DNA from: Peptoniphilus asaccharolyticus DSM 20463
GTDB lineage: Bacteria > Bacillota > Clostridia > Tissierellales > Peptoniphilaceae
Direction of reading: 5' to 3'
Assembly (NCBI RefSeq): GCF_900176115.1
Contig: NZ_FWWR01000009.1
Span: forward strand, 248,001-312,000
DNA: 64,000 nt
The stretch's first letter is position 1; every line of letters starts with the position of its first letter. The translations under genes and the position numbers were made by a program. Under the pieces are notes generated by a model that worked only from the letters and a program-made list of their open reading frames with translations, ran no database searches and was not told where the DNA came from. This document shows positions 25,357 through 35,382 of the stretch, in pieces.

Positions 25357-26052
25357 CTATAGGTTAAGTGCTATTTCCATCATTTTTGTAAATGAATTTT
25401 GTCTTTCTTCAGCTGTTGTTTCTTTTTGTGTAACAAGTGAGTCTGAAACAGTTAAAATTGTAAGAGCTTTTTTACCTAAGTTGGCAGCAATTGTGTAAAG
25501 TGCATAAGATTCCATTTCTACGGCTAATACATCCATTGATTGCCATTTTTTCCAAGCATTGACATCATCTTGATAGAATACGTCAGATGACAATACGTTT
25601 CCAACGTGAGGTTCTATTCCCAAGTCTTTTGCATTGTTATATGCTTTAAGTAGTAGGTCAAAGTCTGCTATGGCACTAAATGTACCGGGGATGTGGTAGT
25701 TTTCTTGAAATGATGAGTTGGTACAAGCTCCTTGTGCAAGAACTATGTCATATAAATCAAGTTTATCTGAATAAGCTCCGCAAGAGCCAACTCTTATAAT
25801 ATTCTCAACTCCGTAGAAATTGAATAGTTCATAAGCATATATACTTATTGAGGGGATACCCATTCCACTACCCATTACAGAAATTTTCTTACCTTTGTAT
25901 TCGCCTGTATATCCATACATATTTCTAACGTCTGTTACTAAAGATACATTTTCTAAATAATTTTCGGCAATAAATTTTGCACGTAGAGGATCTCCTGGCA
26001 TTAAGACAGTTTTTGCGAATGCATTTTCTTTTGCGTTTATATGTGGTGTCAT
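25357..26052 (-). CDS. deoD: Purine nucleoside phosphorylase, DeoD type
   Basis: Hexameric-type phosphorylase cleaving purine (deoxy)nucleosides to base and (deoxy)ribose-1-phosphate. 231 residues with the usual start MTPHINAKENAFAKTVLMPG, the phosphate-binding Arg in GDPLRAKFIA, RVGSCGAY, the nucleoside-binding AVEMESYALY and the catalytic Asp in VSDSL. AGGAGATG precedes the ATG. It is divergent from the M29 aminopeptidase gene with 78 bp between starts. Confidence 0.95.
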   Translation of the reverse strand: MTPHINAKENAFAKTVLMPGDPLRAKFIAENYLENVSLVTDVRNMYGYTGEYKGKKISVMGSGMGIPSISIYAYELFNFYGVENIIRVGSCGAYSDKLDLYDIVLAQGACTNSSFQENYHIPGTFSAIADFDLLLKAYNNAKDLGIEPHVGNVLSSDVFYQDDVNAWKKWQSMDVLAVEMESYALYTIAANLGKKALTILTVSDSLVTQKETTAEERQNSFTKMMEIALNL

Positions 26053-26130
26053 AAAATCATCTCCTTAAATTGTATTTTATAATATTAAAGTAATAGAGGC
26101 AATATGGTATAATTTTTGAGAGGTGATTTT

Positions 26131-27360
26131 ATGAATTTCGAACAAAATTTGGCAAAATATGCAAAGTTAATAATAAATACTGGAATAAAAGTTAAAGAAG
26201 GAGATATGGTTTCAATTGCGGGCGAAGTTGTGAACTATGAATTTTTAAGATACATAGCTGAAGAAGCCTACGCAGCTGGAGCGCATGATGTAAAAATCCA
26301 TTACAACGATCAAAAATTCAACAAGTTAAAATATCAAAATTCTCCACTTGAAGTGCTTACAAATGTACCTGAGTATACTATAGATGAGCAGTTGTACTTA
26401 CTTGATAACAAGGCTAAGTATGTAAAGGTAATAGGTTCGGATCCAAACGGATTAAAGGGCGTTGATTCTGACAAACTTCAAAAAGCTATTATGGCTCGTT
26501 CAAAGGCTTTAAAAGAAGTTAATAAGAGAATGATGAACAGCGAAACATCTTGGATTGTGGTTGGAGCGCCTACTGTTGAGTGGGCTAAATCTGTCTATCC
26601 TGAATTGAGCGACGAAGAAGCTGTTGAAAAGCTATGGGATGCAATATTTAAAACAACAAGGGTAGATTTAGATGATCCGGAAGCTGCATGGGATGAACAT
26701 GTAAACAATTTAAAGAAGTGGTCAGATTTCTTAAATGAAAATGAATTTGAAATGCTACACTTCAAATCTGAAAAGGGAACTGATTTAAAAGTAAAGCTTC
26801 CTAAGGGATATATATTTGCAGGAGCAAGTGAGTATGCAAAAACTGGCGATGAATTTATTGCCAATATACCAACTGAAGAAGTATTTTCTCTACCTCATAG
26901 AGAGGGAGTGGATGGAATAGTGTATTCTACAAAACCTCTTAACTATAATGGAAATTTAATTGATGAATTCTATTTGAAATTTGAAAATGGAAAAGTTGTA
27001 GAATTTGATGCTAAAGAGGGATATGAAACTTTAAAAAATCTTTTAGAAACTGATGAAGGGGCTTCAAGAATTGGAGAGGTTGCATTGGTTCCTTTTGATT
27101 CTCCAATTTCGAATTCAGGATTATTGTTCTTTGAAACTCTTTATGATGAGAATGCGGCTTGCCATTTAGCACTTGGAAAGGCATATCCTACAAGCATAAA
27201 GGGCGGAGATGAAATGAGCGATGAAGAGCTTGTAAAGGCCGGAGCTAATGACTCTCTTGTGCATGTTGATTTTATGATAGGAGATGCGACTACTGAAATA
27301 GTTGCTTATAAGGGAGAGAATAAGGTACAAATCTTTAAGGATGGAAATTTTGTCATATAA
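26131..27360 (+). CDS. M29 family aminopeptidase (PepS/AmpS type)
   Basis: 409 residues from ATG 26131 (AGGTG at 26121-26125; an earlier in-frame start at 26116 overlaps this site). Metal-dependent exo-aminopeptidase of family M29, with the glutamate in SIAGEVVNYEFLRY, the NIPTEEVFSLPHREGVDG motif (about 247-264) and the HVDFMIG motif near the C terminus supplying metal ligands. A -10 TATAAT at 26108-26113 precedes it. Its stop overlaps the converging RNase-H-like gene by 8 nt. Confidence 0.92.
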   Translation: MNFEQNLAKYAKLIINTGIKVKEGDMVSIAGEVVNYEFLRYIAEEAYAAGAHDVKIHYNDQKFNKLKYQNSPLEVLTNVPEYTIDEQLYLLDNKAKYVKVIGSDPNGLKGVDSDKLQKAIMARSKALKEVNKRMMNSETSWIVVGAPTVEWAKSVYPELSDEEAVEKLWDAIFKTTRVDLDDPEAAWDEHVNNLKKWSDFLNENEFEMLHFKSEKGTDLKVKLPKGYIFAGASEYAKTGDEFIANIPTEEVFSLPHREGVDGIVYSTKPLNYNGNLIDEFYLKFENGKVVEFDAKEGYETLKNLLETDEGASRIGEVALVPFDSPISNSGLLFFETLYDENAACHLALGKAYPTSIKGGDEMSDEELVKAGANDSLVHVDFMIGDATTEIVAYKGENKVQIFKDGNFVI

Positions 27361-28258
27361 CAAATAGTTTGGAAAGATGATTCTTAGTCAGTTCTAAGAT
27401 ATTTTCCCAAATAGGGTTTTTATAATATAACAAATGAATTTGATGCGGACTTGCTATGTTTGAATGATTAGTGAGTTCGCCATTTTTATTTAAGACATAG
27501 AAAACTAATTCATCATCTGAATATTTTCCCTCTTTAATTTCAAGTTGTAATTTAAAAGTTTTTTCAGACACTCTAAGGGAGTGGTAAAATGAATTTATTT
27601 CAAGTTCACTTTCGAGTTCTGTTTGGCCTTGAATGGTTAGAAAATTATTTTTAAAGTTGAATTTTTCAACTCTAAAATTGTATTCATTTATTTTAAAATT
27701 TATAAGGGGTTCAATTTCTTCTATTATCTTAAGTGACTTATCAAGATAGACCAAACTGTCCTTTGCATGAGTTATTACATCACAAATATTGTCCTCTTCT
27801 TTAGAAATCAAATACTTTTTGATTGAGTTTGCAATCTTGAAACCTGAAATGTATTTTGGACGCACTAAGCCCAAGTATTTTTCGATTTCTTTTTGTTTTA
27901 AAGATGAAAGATTTAATATAAAATTAAAATTTTTCAGATACTTATGCAGAGAAAAGCTTTCAACTGAAAAATCTATTTTATAGAATTTAAATTTTTCTCT
28001 TAGAAATGACATGTCGAAATCTCCATTAAAAGTGATTAAATTTGTAGTTGGGAGAGAGGATATTAGTTCGAATTCATCTTTTAGGTTTGAAAGGTACTTT
28101 ATAGTTAATAGACCTGTATTCACTTCTAAAGTTGCCAATATAAATACAGAGTCGGTGAATTTAGACAGACCTGTGGTTTCTATTTTTAAAAGTGTATGGT
28201 CTTTGAAATGTTTTTTTGTATAATCAGAAATTTTAATCGTTTCAGTGTAAGTATTCAT
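27353..28258 (-). CDS. YprB-like ribonuclease-H-fold exonuclease domain protein, first catalytic Asp replaced
   Basis: 301 residues from ATG 28258 (GGATGG site; an in-frame ATG at 28267 is also possible, further upstream extension is unlikely). The N-terminal half resembles the YprB/DnaQ-like DEDD exonuclease domain: LLKIETTGLS (motif I), ITFNGDFDMSFL (motif II), HAKDSLVYL (motif III with His and Asp). Motif I normally reads DxE; here the Asp is Lys, so activity may be weakened or lost. The C-terminal part (about 180-301) is unrecognised, with an NFKINEYNFRVEKFNF-type beta-rich region. It converges on the aminopeptidase gene. Confidence 0.7.
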   Translation of the reverse strand: MNTYTETIKISDYTKKHFKDHTLLKIETTGLSKFTDSVFILATLEVNTGLLTIKYLSNLKDEFELISSLPTTNLITFNGDFDMSFLREKFKFYKIDFSVESFSLHKYLKNFNFILNLSSLKQKEIEKYLGLVRPKYISGFKIANSIKKYLISKEEDNICDVITHAKDSLVYLDKSLKIIEEIEPLINFKINEYNFRVEKFNFKNNFLTIQGQTELESELEINSFYHSLRVSEKTFKLQLEIKEGKYSDDELVFYVLNKNGELTNHSNIASPHQIHLLYYKNPIWENILELTKNHLSKLFVI

Positions 28259-28330
28259 TAGTTCCATCCTTTTAATTACATTACATATATCATATAATAA
28301 TACAAGATAAAATTTATAGGAAGTGTGTTT

Positions 28331-29476
28331 ATGATATATTTGGACAATTGTGCTACCACTAAACCAAGAGAAGAAGTCGTAGAGGTTATGGTTAGAGCTC
28401 TTACACAAGACTATGCAAATCCATCAAGCTTACATAGTTTTGGACTTAAAATGGAAAAAGAAGTGAATGTAGCTAGAAAAAAAGTTGCAGATGCATTTGG
28501 AGCAGATGAATCTGAAATTTATTTTACTTCTGGTGGAACTGAGAGCAGTAATATAGCAATTCAAGGGTTTATTAAAAAGAATATAAAGAGACATAAAAAA
28601 GTAATAACTACAAAACTTGAACATTCATCAGTACTATTTCAATTTAGAAAGATGAAAGAGTTGGGAATAGAAGTGGTTGAGGTTGGAGTGGATACAAATG
28701 GTGTAGTCGACGAAAAAGAACTTTTAGCTGCGATAGATGAAGATACTTTTTTAGTTAGTTTGTTCCATGTAAACAATGAGATAGGTTCTATAAATCCTGT
28801 AAAGGACTTGATTTCAAAGATAAAAAAAATTAACAGAGAGATTATGGTCCACGTGGATGGAGTGCAAGCTGTTGGTAAGTTGGAAGTTAATTTACACGAT
28901 ATAGGTTGCGACAGCTACTCTATTTCAGCTCACAAAATTTATGGCCCTAAGGGTATAGGAGCTCTGTATTTAAAAAATGGAGTGAAAATTGACCCATTGG
29001 TAATTGGCGGTGGGCAAGAAAATGGCATGAGAAGTGGAACAGAAAACGTGCCGGGAATTCTTGGGTTTGGAGTGGCAGCTGAAATGGTTGTGAAGAATTT
29101 TAAATCAGAACAAGAGTCCATAAAAGCTTGCAGAGATAGATTATTAGAAAGATTACAAGAAATTGATGATGTAAAGATAAATTCTACAGACAAAGGTGTA
29201 AACAACATACTTTCTATTTCAGTTTTAAACACAAGGGGAGAAGTTTTGTTACACTCTTTGGAGAGAGATAATATATATATTTCGGTTGCTTCGGCTTGTA
29301 CTTCTAACGGAACAGGTAAGAGCCATGTGTTAGATGCGATAAAGTTAGAACAAAAATATGTTGAAGGAACAGTTAGAATTTGTTTTTCTAAAGATAATAC
29401 AGTGGAAGAAATTGATGAGTTTTTTGATAAATTCAAAGAATATGTAGAAGAATTAAGAGAAATAATGGTGAGATAA
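28331..29476 (+). CDS. Cysteine desulfurase, NifS/IscS-like, partner of ThiI
   Basis: PLP-dependent enzyme releasing sulfur from cysteine as an enzyme persulfide. 381 residues from ATG 28331 (AGGAAG site). The PLP lysine lies in SAHKIYGPKG, His in TSGGTESSN-downstream EHSS, and the active cysteine in SVASACTSNGTGKSH (about 322-336). The start MIYLDNCATTKP is typical. Its stop overlaps the thiI ATG (TAATG), so it most likely is the dedicated sulfur donor for ThiI, as NifZ is in Bacillus. Confidence 0.93.
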   Translation: MIYLDNCATTKPREEVVEVMVRALTQDYANPSSLHSFGLKMEKEVNVARKKVADAFGADESEIYFTSGGTESSNIAIQGFIKKNIKRHKKVITTKLEHSSVLFQFRKMKELGIEVVEVGVDTNGVVDEKELLAAIDEDTFLVSLFHVNNEIGSINPVKDLISKIKKINREIMVHVDGVQAVGKLEVNLHDIGCDSYSISAHKIYGPKGIGALYLKNGVKIDPLVIGGGQENGMRSGTENVPGILGFGVAAEMVVKNFKSEQESIKACRDRLLERLQEIDDVKINSTDKGVNNILSISVLNTRGEVLLHSLERDNIYISVASACTSNGTGKSHVLDAIKLEQKYVEGTVRICFSKDNTVEEIDEFFDKFKEYVEELREIMVR

Positions 29477-30645
29477 TGGAAAAATTGATAAGCTTATCCC
29501 TTGGCGAAGTAATGTTAAAGGGAGACAATCGTAAAACTTTTATAAATAAGATAATAGGACAAGTAAAGAAGATAAGCAAAAATTTTCAAGATATATCTGT
29601 GTATCGAGATTTCGGGAAAATATATATAAATTGTCACGAAGAAGATATAGACGAAGTTATAAAGAAAGTAAAAAATATATTTGGGATAGTATATATTACG
29701 CCGACTTGGAAAATAGATAGAAATATGGAAAATTTCGAAGAAGCTGTGTTAGCAGTAGCGAAGGCTCAAGCAGAAAAAGGGTATAAGACTTTTAAGGCTA
29801 AAGCTAAGAGATCAGACAAGAGATTTGAAATTCAATCAGCAGATCTAAATCAAATGATAGGTGGTATAGTTTTAAAGAATACAGAATACAAAGTTGATGT
29901 TCACAATCCTGATTTTTATATTTACTGTGATGTAAAGGAACACATCTATCTATATTCAGAGAGATTTAAGGGAACAGGTGGATTGCCACTTGGAACAAAT
30001 GGCAGAGGACTACTTCTTCTATCTGGTGGAATAGACTCACCAGTTGCTGGATATATGATGGCAAAGAGAGGTATATGCGTAGATGCAGTGCATTTCCATT
30101 CATATCCATTTACATCTGAAAGAGCAGAAGAAAAGGTACAAAAGCTTGCTAAAATATTGGGACAATATACAGGCACAATCAGAATGTATTCTTGCAATCT
30201 TTTAAATATACAAAAAGCTATAAATAAAAATTGTCCAGAAGATGAGATGACAATTTTATCACGTAGATTTATGATGAGAATTGCTGAAGAAATTTCTAAG
30301 CAATATGAATATGATTCTATAATAACTGGTGAAAACTTGGGACAAGTTGCTTCTCAAACAATAGGAGGATTAAATGTTACCAATGCAATACCAGATAGAG
30401 TAGTATTCAGACCTCTTATAGGAATGGATAAGGTAGACATAATAGAAATAGCTGAAAGCATAGGCACTTATGAAACTTCTATAATGCCATTTGAAGATTG
30501 CTGTAGTGTTTTCTTACCAAAACATCCTAAGCTTAGACCAACACGTAAAGGTGTAGAAAAATCGGAGTCAAAACTACAAGTTGAAGAGCTTGTCAAAGAA
30601 GCTATGAGTGAATTAGAAATAATTACTATAAAGCAGGAGGATTAA
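29476..30645 (+). CDS. thiI: tRNA 4-thiouridine synthetase
   Basis: Adenylates and thiolates U8 of tRNA and can supply sulfur for thiamine. 389 residues: ferredoxin-like and THUMP domains (about 1-165), then the PP-loop ATPase with LLLSGGIDSPVAGYMMAKRG (about 178-197) and the CCSVFLPKHPKLRP region. It lacks the C-terminal rhodanese domain, which is normal for Firmicutes. The desulfurase upstream overlaps by 1 nt. Confidence 0.96.
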   Translation: MEKLISLSLGEVMLKGDNRKTFINKIIGQVKKISKNFQDISVYRDFGKIYINCHEEDIDEVIKKVKNIFGIVYITPTWKIDRNMENFEEAVLAVAKAQAEKGYKTFKAKAKRSDKRFEIQSADLNQMIGGIVLKNTEYKVDVHNPDFYIYCDVKEHIYLYSERFKGTGGLPLGTNGRGLLLLSGGIDSPVAGYMMAKRGICVDAVHFHSYPFTSERAEEKVQKLAKILGQYTGTIRMYSCNLLNIQKAINKNCPEDEMTILSRRFMMRIAEEISKQYEYDSIITGENLGQVASQTIGGLNVTNAIPDRVVFRPLIGMDKVDIIEIAESIGTYETSIMPFEDCCSVFLPKHPKLRPTRKGVEKSESKLQVEELVKEAMSELEIITIKQED

Positions 30646-30648
30646 TCA

Positions 30649-31203
30649 ATGAAAAAAATAGTTGGAATATTAGTACTGTTGGTGGTTGCAGTTGGGTTAT
30701 TGGCAGTGCCTAAGTACAATAGATTGGTTGCACTTGAAAACAATGTTGATTCAGCATTTTCACAAGTACAAGTTGTGATTAAAAGAAGAGCGGATTTAAT
30801 ACCTAATTTAGTGAATACAGTTAAGGGATATGCAAAGCATGAGCAAGAAACTCTTGAAAAAGTAATTCAAGCGAGAAATCAAGTGAATTCAGCTAACACA
30901 CCAAAAGAGCTTGCTGAAGCTGAACAAAATTTGACAAAGGCAATAGGCGGCATAAATGTTGTAGTTGAAGCTTATCCTCAATTAAAAGCGGATCAAAACT
31001 TTTTAAACCTACAAGCTCAATTAGAAGGAACGGAAAATAGAATTGCTGTAGAAAGACAAAGATATAATGGCGCTGTAAAAGAATTCAACTTAGCAGTTAG
31101 ACAATTCCCTATGAATTTATTCGCTGGAATGTTGGGATTCTCACAAAAAGATTATTTTAAAGCTGCACCAGCAGAACAAAACGCTCCAGAAGTATCATTT
31201 TAA
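30649..31203 (+). CDS. LemA family protein
   Basis: 184 residues: one N-terminal membrane helix (about 4-20) and a LemA four-helix domain with the signature LENNVDSAFSQVQVVIKRRADLIPNLV and LNLQAQLEGTENRIAVERQRYN. LemA proteins sit in the membrane next to TPM-domain proteins; their role is unclear. It starts 3 nt after thiI with an AGGAGG site and is followed by the TPM gene, the usual partner. Confidence 0.93.
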   Translation: MKKIVGILVLLVVAVGLLAVPKYNRLVALENNVDSAFSQVQVVIKRRADLIPNLVNTVKGYAKHEQETLEKVIQARNQVNSANTPKELAEAEQNLTKAIGGINVVVEAYPQLKADQNFLNLQAQLEGTENRIAVERQRYNGAVKEFNLAVRQFPMNLFAGMLGFSQKDYFKAAPAEQNAPEVSF

Positions 31204-31214
31204 GAGGTGATTGT

Positions 31215-32045
31215 ATGAAAAGAAGAGTTGGAGTGAAAGTTTTACTCTTTATTCTTTTCTTGGCTACTTGTGTATTTACAAATGATGTGAGTGCATATAG
31301 TGAGTTACCTAAGGCAAGTCAGTTTAAAGGATATGTTTATGATGAAGTTGGAATTTTAGACGAAGACGACATTAGATATATAAATAATACCAATAGTGAT
31401 TTGGAGGCTAAAACAGGCGGACAAATAGCTGTTGTAATAGTAAAGAGCCTTGGAGATACTACAGTTGAAGATTACTCTGTTGAGTTGTTTAAGCAATTGA
31501 GCATTGGAGATAAAAACAAGATGAATGGAACTCTAATGCTATTTGCAATTGAAGATAGACAACTGAGAATTGAAACGGGATATGGTTCAGAGGGATTTAT
31601 CCCTGATATATATGCAAGACAAATTATAAATATAATGACATCTTATTTTCCTAGAGACAGCTTTGAGTCTAACCAATATCAAATGGGTATTTTAGAAGGA
31701 TATAATCAAGTCATATCATATTACGAAAAAGAATATGATGTTAAAATTTCAAGTGCTAATAGACCGCAACAGAGAATAGAAGAAGATAATGGATTTAGCA
31801 TAGGCGAAATAATAAGAATCATCATAATAGTCATGATAATAACCTCTATTTTCTCAGACGGAGGAAGAGGTGGAAGACGTAGAAGAGGAATATACTTCCC
31901 ACCATATTTTGGACCATTTACTGGTGGAGGCTTTGGCGGATTCGGCGGAAGCTCAGGTGGCTTTGGAGGTTCCGGTGGATTCGGTGGAGGATTTAGAGGT
32001 GGCGGAGGCTCTTCCGGAGGCGGAGGCTCAAGCGGAAGTTGGTAA
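31215..32045 (+). CDS. TPM domain membrane protein with Gly/Ser-rich tail
   Basis: 276 residues: signal peptide (1-27), a TPM (YgcG/psb32-like) domain (about 42-160; GYVYDEVGILDEDD, GQIAVVIVKSLGDTTVEDY, IETGYGSEGFIPD), a membrane helix (about 197-213) and a Gly/Phe/Ser-rich tail ending SGSW. The domain family includes phosphatase-like folds, and the protein likely acts with LemA in the membrane. The glycine-rich tail is common in this family. A terminator follows. Confidence 0.9.
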   Translation: MKRRVGVKVLLFILFLATCVFTNDVSAYSELPKASQFKGYVYDEVGILDEDDIRYINNTNSDLEAKTGGQIAVVIVKSLGDTTVEDYSVELFKQLSIGDKNKMNGTLMLFAIEDRQLRIETGYGSEGFIPDIYARQIINIMTSYFPRDSFESNQYQMGILEGYNQVISYYEKEYDVKISSANRPQQRIEEDNGFSIGEIIRIIIIVMIITSIFSDGGRGGRRRRGIYFPPYFGPFTGGGFGGFGGSSGGFGGSGGFGGGFRGGGGSSGGGGSSGSW

Positions 32046-32065
32046 AAAACTAAATATGAAATATG

Positions 32066-32095
32066 AAAAGTGGTAGAGATTTTTACCACTTTTTC
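32066..32095 (+). terminator. Terminator after the lemA-TPM genes
   Basis: Stem AAAAGTGGTA (32066-32075) / TACCACTTTT (32084-32093), loop GAGATTTT, then T-rich sequence. Confidence 0.85.
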
Positions 32096-32133
32096 TTTAT
32101 AATGAATACAATAATAATTTTAGGGAGATGACA

Positions 32134-32811
32134 ATGGATATAACGAAGAAATTGTTTGGGTTACAAGATTTAGAATATGCAGAGTTTCAAAGTAAATTAG
32201 TGCCAACAATAGATAGAGAACTTTTTATAGGAGTTAGAGTGCCTGTGCTTAGAAAGCTTGCCAAAGAAATTATAAATGGCGAAAATCATCTTGAATTCCT
32301 AAATGAATTGCCACATAGATACTATGATGAAAATATGTTGCATTCCATAATTCTATCTGAGCTTAAAGATTATGATTTGTGTTTAGAGTTGGTAGAAAAA
32401 TTTTTGCCGTATGTAGATAACTGGGCGGTGTGTGATAGTTTATCTCCAAAGTCTTTTTCAAAACATAAAATTGAGTTAATGGATAAGATTAGACAGTGGT
32501 CAAGCTCAAAAAAGGTATATACTTGCAGATTTGGTCTTGAGATGATTATGAAACACTTTATGGATGAAGATTTTAAAGAAGAATATTTGAAGATTCCACT
32601 AGCTATTCATTCAGAAGAATACTATGTAAATATGATGATAGCTTGGCTATTCGCAACGTCATTAGCTAAACAATGGGATAGCACAATATTGTTGATAGAA
32701 AATAAATCTTTAAGTATTTGGGTTCATAATAAAACAATTCAAAAAGCTTGCGAAAGTTTTAGGATAACAAAGGAGCAGAAAGTTTATTTAAGAGAATTAA
32801 AAATTAAGTAA
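32134..32811 (+). CDS. AlkD-like DNA alkylation repair protein
   Basis: 225 residues from ATG 32134, six nt after AGGGAG; the in-frame ATG at 32128 abuts that site and is less likely. It has the HEAT-like repeat pattern of AlkD/YhaZ DNA glycosylases, with VRVPVLRKLAKEI (about 34-46), NWAVCDSLSPKSF and a KQWDSTILLIENKSLSIWVHNKTIQKA stretch. AlkD removes bulky cationic alkyl bases; small Firmicute homologues like this are uncharacterised. Single gene after a terminator. Confidence 0.85.
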   Translation: MDITKKLFGLQDLEYAEFQSKLVPTIDRELFIGVRVPVLRKLAKEIINGENHLEFLNELPHRYYDENMLHSIILSELKDYDLCLELVEKFLPYVDNWAVCDSLSPKSFSKHKIELMDKIRQWSSSKKVYTCRFGLEMIMKHFMDEDFKEEYLKIPLAIHSEEYYVNMMIAWLFATSLAKQWDSTILLIENKSLSIWVHNKTIQKACESFRITKEQKVYLRELKIK

Positions 32812-32906
32812 TGAGCTGAATAAAAGTCATGTGCTAATTAAAAAGAGTACATGATTTTATTTTGAGTTTAATTTATAAAACTCTTTAATTAATTTTTTAA
32901 ATTTCA

Positions 32907-32935
32907 TTGACTTTAAAATCCATATTAATTATAAT
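32907..32935 (+). promoter_or_regulatory. Promoter of the regulator-potABCD operon
   Basis: TTGACT (32907-32912), a 17-bp spacer and a perfect TATAAT (32930-32935). It is followed by a 50-nt leader to the first gene. Confidence 0.85.
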
Positions 32936-32986
32936 CAAGGTTGTGTGAATTTAATAAAATAAGTAAAAAGTTTAGTGGTGGTGTAC

Positions 32987-33517
32987 ATGGATATAGGAAG
33001 TAAAATAAAGAATTTAAGAGTTCAACAAGAGCTGACACAAGAAGAACTTGCGGACAGATCTGAACTTACAAAAGGTTTTATTTCTCAACTTGAGAGAAAT
33101 TTGACTTCTCCCTCAGTAGCCACATTAATTGATATTCTTGAAGCGCTGGGAACAACGCCGATTGAATTTTTTTCTTCGGATAAAGAGGAAAAAATTGTTT
33201 TTACGGCTGACGATCAATTTGTGAGTGAAAAGGAAGATTATATTATTAATTGGGTAGTTCCAAATGCGCAGAAAAATTTAATGGAACCATTGGTAATAGA
33301 ACTTGAAAAGGGAGCGGAGTCAAAGAAAAATCCTCCTTTTGAAGGTGAAGTATTTGGATATGTTGAAAAGGGCAAAGTTAAATTAATATTTGGAGATAAA
33401 AAGTATAAGCTAAAGAGAGGCGATACTTTTTATTTTAAGGCAGATAGTGAATTTTATATTGAAAATGGAGACGCTTTAGCAAAGATACTAATGGTAAGTT
33501 CTCCGCCACATTTTTAA
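32987..33517 (+). CDS. XRE-cupin transcriptional regulator of polyamine transport (PuuR/PotR-like)
   Basis: 176 residues from ATG 32987 (GGTGG site). N-terminal XRE HTH (about 5-60; LRVQQELTQEELADRSELTKGFISQLERNL) and C-terminal cupin domain (about 105-175) that would sense a small ligand, probably spermidine or putrescine. It is the first gene of the operon, 9 nt before potA, so it likely controls its own operon. Confidence 0.9.
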   Translation: MDIGSKIKNLRVQQELTQEELADRSELTKGFISQLERNLTSPSVATLIDILEALGTTPIEFFSSDKEEKIVFTADDQFVSEKEDYIINWVVPNAQKNLMEPLVIELEKGAESKKNPPFEGEVFGYVEKGKVKLIFGDKKYKLKRGDTFYFKADSEFYIENGDALAKILMVSSPPHF

Positions 33518-33526
33518 GGAGGATTC

Positions 33527-34558
33527 ATGAGCGAATACGTAATAAATTTAAAAAATATCAATAAGAGTTACGGCGATGTACAGATTTTAAAGGATTTCAA
33601 TTTACAAGTTGTAAAAGGTGAATTTTTGACACTACTTGGGCCAAGTGGGTGTGGAAAGACCACAACTCTTAGAATAATTGGTGGGTTTGAAACTCCGGAG
33701 TCCGGACAGGTTATATTTGAGGGAAAAGATATAACTAATCTTGAACCGTACCAAAGAAATATAAATACTGTATTTCAAAACTATGCATTATTTCCTCATT
33801 TAAATGTGTTTGATAATGTAGCTTTCGGTTTGAGAATTAAGAAGATGCCGGAAGACGAAATAAAAAAGAAAGTTGAAGCAACATTAAAGATTGTGAATCT
33901 TGCAAACTTCTCAAAGAGAAAAATTACTTCACTTAGCGGGGGGCAACAACAGAGAATTGCCATTGCAAGAGCTCTTGTAAATGAACCTGAAGTCATATTG
34001 TTAGACGAACCTTTGGGAGCGCTTGATTTAAAACTGAGACAAGAGATGCAAGTTGAGCTTAAAAAGATACAACAAGAAGTTGCCATAACTTTTATATATG
34101 TAACTCATGACCAAGAGGAAGCTCTTTCAATGTCCGACAAAATTGTGGTAATGAATGAAGGAAGGATTGAGCAATACGGCACTCCTATAGATATATACAA
34201 TGAGCCTAAAAATGCTTTTGTAGCTGACTTTATTGGAGAAAGTAATATAATTTCTGCGGTGATGAAAGATGATTATAAAGTTGAATTTTTAGGAAATGTA
34301 TTTGACTGTGTGGACATGGGATTTTCAAAGAATCAATCGGTAGAAGTTGTTGTGAGACCTGAAGATATAGACCTTGCAGAGACAGGAATGATATATGGAA
34401 CTGTTATCTCTCAAGTATTTAAAGGTGTTCACTATGATATAGAAGTTCAAGTTGGAGATTATATAATGCTTGTTCAATCTACAGATAGCAGAGAGATAGG
34501 CTCAAGAGTTGGAATAAGCGTTGACCCTGATTTGATACATGTAATGGGTGAAAAATGA
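33527..34558 (+). CDS. potA: Spermidine/putrescine ABC transporter ATP-binding protein
   Basis: 343-residue ATPase of polyamine import. Walker [10 protein letters not shown] (about 38-46), signature LSGGQQQR (about 138-145), Walker B VILLDEP and a C-terminal TOBE_2 domain (about 270-340). Its stop overlaps potB (ATGA). The four-gene order ABCD matches classic polyamine importers. Confidence 0.95.
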   Translation: MSEYVINLKNINKSYGDVQILKDFNLQVVKGEFLTLLGPSGCGKTTTLRIIGGFETPESGQVIFEGKDITNLEPYQRNINTVFQNYALFPHLNVFDNVAFGLRIKKMPEDEIKKKVEATLKIVNLANFSKRKITSLSGGQQQRIAIARALVNEPEVILLDEPLGALDLKLRQEMQVELKKIQQEVAITFIYVTHDQEEALSMSDKIVVMNEGRIEQYGTPIDIYNEPKNAFVADFIGESNIISAVMKDDYKVEFLGNVFDCVDMGFSKNQSVEVVVRPEDIDLAETGMIYGTVISQVFKGVHYDIEVQVGDYIMLVQSTDSREIGSRVGISVDPDLIHVMGEK

Positions 34559-35382
34559 AAAAATATTCATATATATACGCACTATGGGCGGCAATGTTTA
34601 TAGTTTTCCCAATAGTTTTAATATTTATGTATTCATTTAACGGAAGTTCTTCTATGGGATTTGAAAACTTTGAGTTTTCATTTATAAATTACAAGAATTT
34701 CTTCGAACCATTATATTTAAAGATTTTGGGAATATCTGTTGGAGTTGCATTCATCTCCACAATAGTATGCCTTTTAATAGGTTATCCTGTAGCCTATATA
34801 ATAGCCGGTTTAAAACCGAGTGTAAGACAAAATGTAATACTGCTATTTATAATTCCTATGTGGATGAATTTCCTATTGAGAACTTATGCATGGCTTACAA
34901 TTTTAGGAAATAATGGACTTTTAAACAGAGCTTTTGCACTGATAGGGCTTGGGCCATTTGATTTAATGTATAACATGAATGCGGTAATGATAGGTATGAT
35001 TTATAACTTCTTGCCTTTTATGGTACTTCCTATCTATACAATTTTATTAAAAATAGACAAAAATCTTTTAGATGCTGCAAGTGATTTGGGAGCTAACAAA
35101 TTTAAAGTATTTACAAAAGTAATATTCCCTCTATCTCTACCGGGAGTATACACTGGTATAACAATGGTGTTCATACCTGCTATATCAACATTTGTAATTT
35201 CAAATTTGCTTGGAGGACACAATATATACCTTGTTGGAAACTTGATAGACCAACAATTTTCATTCACTGGGAATTGGGGATTCGGTTCAGCGGTTTCAAT
35301 GATACTTATATTTATTCTCCTTATAATTATGGGAATTAATAAAGTGTTTGATAAAGATCACGAAGGAGGTAATATATTTTGA
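34555..35382 (+). CDS. potB: Spermidine/putrescine ABC transporter permease
   Basis: 275 residues with six membrane segments and the BPD_transp_1 loop ([25 protein letters not shown], about 178-202), where the ATPase docks. The motif [12 protein letters not shown] is typical for PotB. Overlaps potA by 4 nt and potC by 4 nt. Confidence 0.94.
   Translation: MKKYSYIYALWAAMFIVFPIVLIFMYSFNGSSSMGFENFEFSFINYKNFFEPLYLKILGISVGVAFISTIVCLLIGYPVAYIIAGLKPSVRQNVILLFIIPMWMNFLLRTYAWLTILGNNGLLNRAFALIGLGPFDLMYNMNAVMIGMIYNFLPFMVLPIYTILLKIDKNLLDAASDLGANKFKVFTKVIFPLSLPGVYTGITMVFIPAISTFVISNLLGGHNIYLVGNLIDQQFSFTGNWGFGSAVSMILIFILLIIMGINKVFDKDHEGGNIF

Noticed and set aside
31721-32089. Proline-rich open frame opposite the TPM protein tail
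   Set aside because: It is the complement of the Gly/Ser-rich tail codons and has no other support.
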